In this document: one piece after another, positions 61,336 through 64,000 of the stretch
How positions within the stretch are numbered: the first letter of the stretch is position 1
Layout: each line of letters opens with the position of its first letter
DNA from: Hyphomicrobiales bacterium
GTDB lineage: Bacteria; Pseudomonadota; Alphaproteobacteria; Rhizobiales; JAJFHR01
DNA length: 64,000 bases
Assembly (NCBI GenBank): GCA_021775475.1
Contig: JAJFHS010000049.1
Span: forward strand, 86,451 to 150,450
Direction: 5' to 3'
Made by a program: the position numbers and the translations under genes
Notes under the pieces: generated by a model
What the model was told of the DNA's origin: nothing
Seen by the model: only the letters and a program-made list of their open reading frames with translations
Databases searched by the model: none

Positions 61336-62310
61336 CTAGGCGTGTTGTTTAAGCACTTCAACAGCTTCTTCCAGATAGGGTAGTGCCTTGTCTACGGCGT
61401 CGCGACCGATTTCAATTGATTGTTTGGCCTTGTCAAAATCGAAAATGCCAATCTGTCCGGCTCTGGGTGTAATCATGACATCAGGCGGGTCTCCGGCCAG
61501 TCTGGAACGCGCCAGTCTGTCTTGCGATACGTTAAAGGCCGCCATCATAACGTCTGAAATACCGGGGTCGGGGTTGTTATTGCGGCCGAAAAACCGCTGT
61601 TTTAGGGTCGTTGCAAAAGAAGAACCGGTATCGTTTGTGGCTGTTTCGTCATCATCTTCACCATTAATACCGATGTTTTGTATCACCGTCCCAGCACCAA
61701 AAGCATCGGTGTTGAGATTGACAGCAATCACCAGCCGCGCACCCATGGCGCGGCAGACGGAAACCGGAATGGGATTGACCAAAGCCCCGTCCATCAACCA
61801 GATGCCGTCGACATTTATTGGTTTAAAAATGCCCGGCAAGGCATATGACGCCTGCATGGCTTCAACCAGCGGGCCTTGCCGCAGCCAGATTTCATGGCCG
61901 GTGGCAAGTTCGGTGGCGATGCCGACAAATTCCTTTTCCAGGTTCTCAATTTTGAGATGACCAAGATGCTTGTTGAGAAGTTGTGTCAGTTTTGTCCCGG
62001 CAATCAAGCCGCTGCCACTCAAGGTCAAATCGAGCAGTCCAAACACGCGGCGCCGGGTAAGCCCCAAGGCAAAGGTTTCGAGCTGTTGCAGGGTGCCCGC
62101 TGCATAACACCCGCCAATCAACGCGCCCATGGAAGTGCCGGCGACTATATCGGGCTCATATCCAAGCTCGCCCAGACGCTTGAGTACACCAAGATGTGCC
62201 CAGCCACGCGCCACACCGGAGCCCAGCGCAATACCGATTTTAGGCTTCTTCATGCTCCGGTTTTTATCAGGAACATCATCACCATTTCTAAAAAAACCAA
62301 ACTTGCCCAT
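61336..62310 (-). CDS. Patatin-like phospholipase (RssA type)
   Basis: A 324-aa protein with the Ser-Asp dyad of patatins: oxyanion loop ALGSGVARGWAHLGVLKRL, nucleophile VAGTSMGALIGGCYA (G-x-S-x-G) and WLMDGALVNPIPVSVC with the Asp. No signal peptide; cytoplasmic or peripheral membrane. A short acidic insert (NGEDDDETATNDTGSSF, about 215-230) is not usual. It converges on the CBS gene 20 bp away. RssA-type proteins are common but poorly studied. Confidence 0.9.
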   Translation of the reverse strand: MGKFGFFRNGDDVPDKNRSMKKPKIGIALGSGVARGWAHLGVLKRLGELGYEPDIVAGTSMGALIGGCYAAGTLQQLETFALGLTRRRVFGLLDLTLSGSGLIAGTKLTQLLNKHLGHLKIENLEKEFVGIATELATGHEIWLRQGPLVEAMQASYALPGIFKPINVDGIWLMDGALVNPIPVSVCRAMGARLVIAVNLNTDAFGAGTVIQNIGINGEDDDETATNDTGSSFATTLKQRFFGRNNNPDPGISDVMMAAFNVSQDRLARSRLAGDPPDVMITPRAGQIGIFDFDKAKQSIEIGRDAVDKALPYLEEAVEVLKQHA

Positions 62311-62422
62311 AGACAGAACATAACAAAAGACAATTAAGGCTTGTTAAAGGCGGGTTTAACGCACAAAGTTTGCAAATGGCGATGCCATGAAATAAATTTC
62401 GAAGAAAGCAGATGTTTTTCAT

Positions 62423-63640
62423 ATGTACAAAAAATTTCACTTTGCCTTCCTCAACATCGGGCATTTTCTCGATCATTTTTTCATGCTGGTGTTTGCAACG
62501 GTTGCCGCTTTGGCGTTGAACCGCGAGTGGGGATTGAGTTATTCGCAACTGATTCCCTATGCGACACCGGGGTTTGTTGCCTTTGCTGTGTTCACCTTTC
62601 CCTCAGGCTGGTTGGCTGACAAATGGAGCCGCAAAAACATGCTTGCTGTGTTTTTCATCGGTATGGGGGTAAGCTCAATACTGGCGTCTTTGGCCACCAG
62701 CCCGGTTCAGATTGCCGTTGCCCTGTTTCTGGTCGGCATGTTTGCCGCCATTTACCACCCTGTTGGCCTGCCTCTGGTCATCGCCGGGCGCGAAAAAACC
62801 GGCATGCCGATTGCGCTTAACGGTATTTACGGCAATCTCGGCGTTGGCAGTGCAGCCCTGATCACCGGCATGTTTATCGATTACAATGGCTGGCGCGCTG
62901 CTTTTGTCTGGCCCGGTATATTTTCGATACTCGCCGGGATTATCTACTACTGGATGTTTTGCCGAAAAAGTGTTGCGGAGAAATCGGCCTCTGTAGCAAC
63001 TGCCAAAAAAGCAGCAAAAGCACCTGTTAAGCTGGAAAAAAACGTATTTTTACGCGTGCTGGTGCTGGTCTTCATGACCACAGCACTTGGCGGTCTGATA
63101 TTCCAGAGCACCACGTTTTCCCTGCCAAAAGTGTTTGATGAACGGCTTGGCTCGATTGCATCTTCCGCCACCATGATCGGCTGGTATGCTTTTATTGTAT
63201 TTTCTCTGGCAGCGTTAGCCCAGGTGGTGGTGGGTTATCTGCTCGACAGATATTCCCTGCGTTATGTGTTCATGGGCGTGAGCCTGGGCCAGGCGATATT
63301 CTTCGCCGCCATGCCCGGCCTCAATGATATGGCCGCCGTGATCGTCGCTTGCGCATTTATGCTGGTGGTATTTGGCCAGATACCGATAAATGATGTGTTG
63401 CTCGGTCGTATCACCAAGGACGAATGGCGTAGCCGCGTCTTTGCCGCGCGCTACGTAGTCACCTTCACCGTTTTAGCCGTGACCGTCCCCTTCATCGCCT
63501 GGATCCACGCCAACTGGGGCTTCGATACCCTGTTCACCCTGCTGGCCATGGCATCAGCGGGAATTTTCACCGCAACCCTTGCCTTGCCGCACCTGCGCCC
63601 GCAAGAGGTTAGTGTAGAGGTATCAAACGCAGCTGAGTGA
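62423..63640 (+). CDS. MFS transporter
   Basis: A 405-aa protein with twelve predicted membrane helices in two sets, split by a basic Lys/Ala loop (KSVAEKSASVATAKKAAKAP, about 190-210). The MFS signature between helices 2 and 3 is GWLADKWSRKN. The N-terminal HFLDHFFMLVFATVAALAL pattern, His and Asp in helix 1, resembles the FSR/fosmidomycin resistance or related sugar-type clade. Substrate unknown. Confidence 0.88.
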   Translation: MYKKFHFAFLNIGHFLDHFFMLVFATVAALALNREWGLSYSQLIPYATPGFVAFAVFTFPSGWLADKWSRKNMLAVFFIGMGVSSILASLATSPVQIAVALFLVGMFAAIYHPVGLPLVIAGREKTGMPIALNGIYGNLGVGSAALITGMFIDYNGWRAAFVWPGIFSILAGIIYYWMFCRKSVAEKSASVATAKKAAKAPVKLEKNVFLRVLVLVFMTTALGGLIFQSTTFSLPKVFDERLGSIASSATMIGWYAFIVFSLAALAQVVVGYLLDRYSLRYVFMGVSLGQAIFFAAMPGLNDMAAVIVACAFMLVVFGQIPINDVLLGRITKDEWRSRVFAARYVVTFTVLAVTVPFIAWIHANWGFDTLFTLLAMASAGIFTATLALPHLRPQEVSVEVSNAAE

Positions 63641-63775
63641 AGAGATGTTCCCGGAGAAACAAAAACTAAAAAATAACGCGCAGTAGTGCCGAAACTACAA
63701 TGGATAGTCTTCGTATGTTTGAAACCATCATGTATACTCAGCACGAGAATACTAACCACATCTTTTGCAAGGGTA

Positions 63776-63862
63776 ATGGAAATGCCAAGCAATAAACGAA
63801 TAAGTTGGCGTGATATCTCTGTTGTGGCAGTCGGTGGAGTAGCGGGTGCTGTCGCAACAATG
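63776..63862 (+). pseudogene. Start of a membrane-protein gene cut by insertion
   Basis: An ATG (63776, or 63782) opens MEMPSNKRISWRDISVVAVGG and VAGAVATM, a membrane-helix start with Gly/Ala spacing reminiscent of CrcB-type proteins, then meets TGA at 63863 inside what looks like an IS left end (TGACCCGGCCCCC). The rest would lie beyond the insertion, outside the window. The family guess is weak. Confidence 0.4.
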
Positions 63863-64000
63863 TGACCCGGCCCCCTGATCCGGGCTATTCAGGTGTAGAA
63901 TCCGTTCATGTTTATTTCCGTTATTTTGGTTGGCGTCAAGGCCTGCGGAGTGGAGCCCTTGCGTAGCTCAAGCGAAGCAGGCCGGTTTGTGCGGTTTAAT
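63863..64000. mobile_element. Probable IS3-like element end, running off the window
   Basis: From 63863 the sequence TGACCCGGCCCCCTGATCC has the TGACC...CCCC form of IS3-family terminal inverted repeats. A minus-strand frame ends 26 bp inside it. The other end and the target duplication are outside the window, so the call rests on the end sequence and the frame only. Confidence 0.45.
63889..64000 (-). CDS. C-terminus of probable transposase, partial
   Basis: The minus-strand frame entering at the right edge gives 36 residues, ending LTPTKITEINMNGFYT, with the stop at 63889-63891. Its position 26 bp from the putative terminal repeat fits an OrfB C-terminus, but no catalytic motif lies in the visible part, so the identity depends on context. 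Confidence 0.35.
   Translation of the reverse strand, partial: LNRTNRPASLELRKGSTPQALTPTKITEINMNGFYT

Noticed and set aside
1..64000. CRISPR arrays, rRNA genes, restriction-modification or abortive infection operons
   Set aside because: No regularly spaced repeats, rRNA sequence or recognisable defence enzymes were found apart from ArdC-type antirestriction proteins.

Overview
The window looks like a chromosomal segment of an alphaproteobacterium, most likely Hyphomicrobiales (Rhizobiales). The best evidence is the gene order NDUFA12 - mlaD - DUF2155 - aat - accC - accB - aroQ - DsbA-like - M48 protease at 52.7-59.3 kb, a class II ribonucleotide reductase (nrdJ), and an FDH3-type formate dehydrogenase locus. 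Species cannot be read from the sequence.

Region A (1 to about 15.4 kb) is accessory DNA. It ends at a tyrosine recombinase with an AlpA-type regulator, placed beside the 5' side of a tRNA-Gln(CTG) gene. The genes are mostly small, AT-rich and on the minus strand. The core is a replication-relaxation family protein, a membrane-anchored VirD4/TraG-like ATPase and a second HerA/VirD4-like ATPase. With these go two ArdC-type proteins, a CHC2-primase-like protein, an H-NS-like/winged-helix protein, several tiny zinc-binding proteins, an IS1595-type transposase with a one-base frame break, and a mosaic of IS3, IS630 and IS30 fragments. It reads as an integrative, possibly mobilisable element without T4SS pilus genes in view; its left end lies outside the window. 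A 540-bp gene-free stretch (13.04-13.58 kb) holds a perfect 14-bp inverted repeat, an elaborately foldable 149-bp segment preceded by a -10-like box, and iteron-like repeats.

Region B (15.5-25.1 kb) is ordinary chromosome: ppx/gppA, rlmE, a PhzF-like protein, a peroxiredoxin-like protein, dienelactone hydrolase, a type I sulfatase, a cysteine hydrolase, an esterase and moaA. Region C (25.4-36.7 kb) is a long co-directional formate dehydrogenase locus: TorD-like chaperone, TAT target peptide, catalytic alpha subunit (active-site Cys), Fe-S beta subunit, cytochrome b gamma subunit, a WD40-cytochrome c fusion, a 47-aa membrane protein and a DegP-like protease. It continues into a module of uncharacterised genes (DUF6494, a degenerate biotin/lipoate-ligase fold protein, DUF6505, DUF6352, a small membrane protein). 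MoaA sits divergently and supplies molybdopterin precursor. This combination is the most interesting biology in the window.

Region D (36.7-52 kb) carries an atypical globin with Tyr at the expected proximal His, an EEP-family hydrolase, pccB, an SDR, a zntA-type metal ATPase, and a MarR regulator whose palindromic box recurs before an alkyl-sulfatase-like MBL hydrolase. An EamA exporter, a truncated ABC permease joined to a transposase fragment, an APC-like membrane protein and nrdJ follow. Region E (52.7-63.6 kb) is the conserved complex I/fatty acid/envelope cluster plus an aminotransferase, a CBS protein, a patatin and an MFS transporter. The right edge probably enters an IS3-like insertion that interrupts a short membrane-protein ORF.
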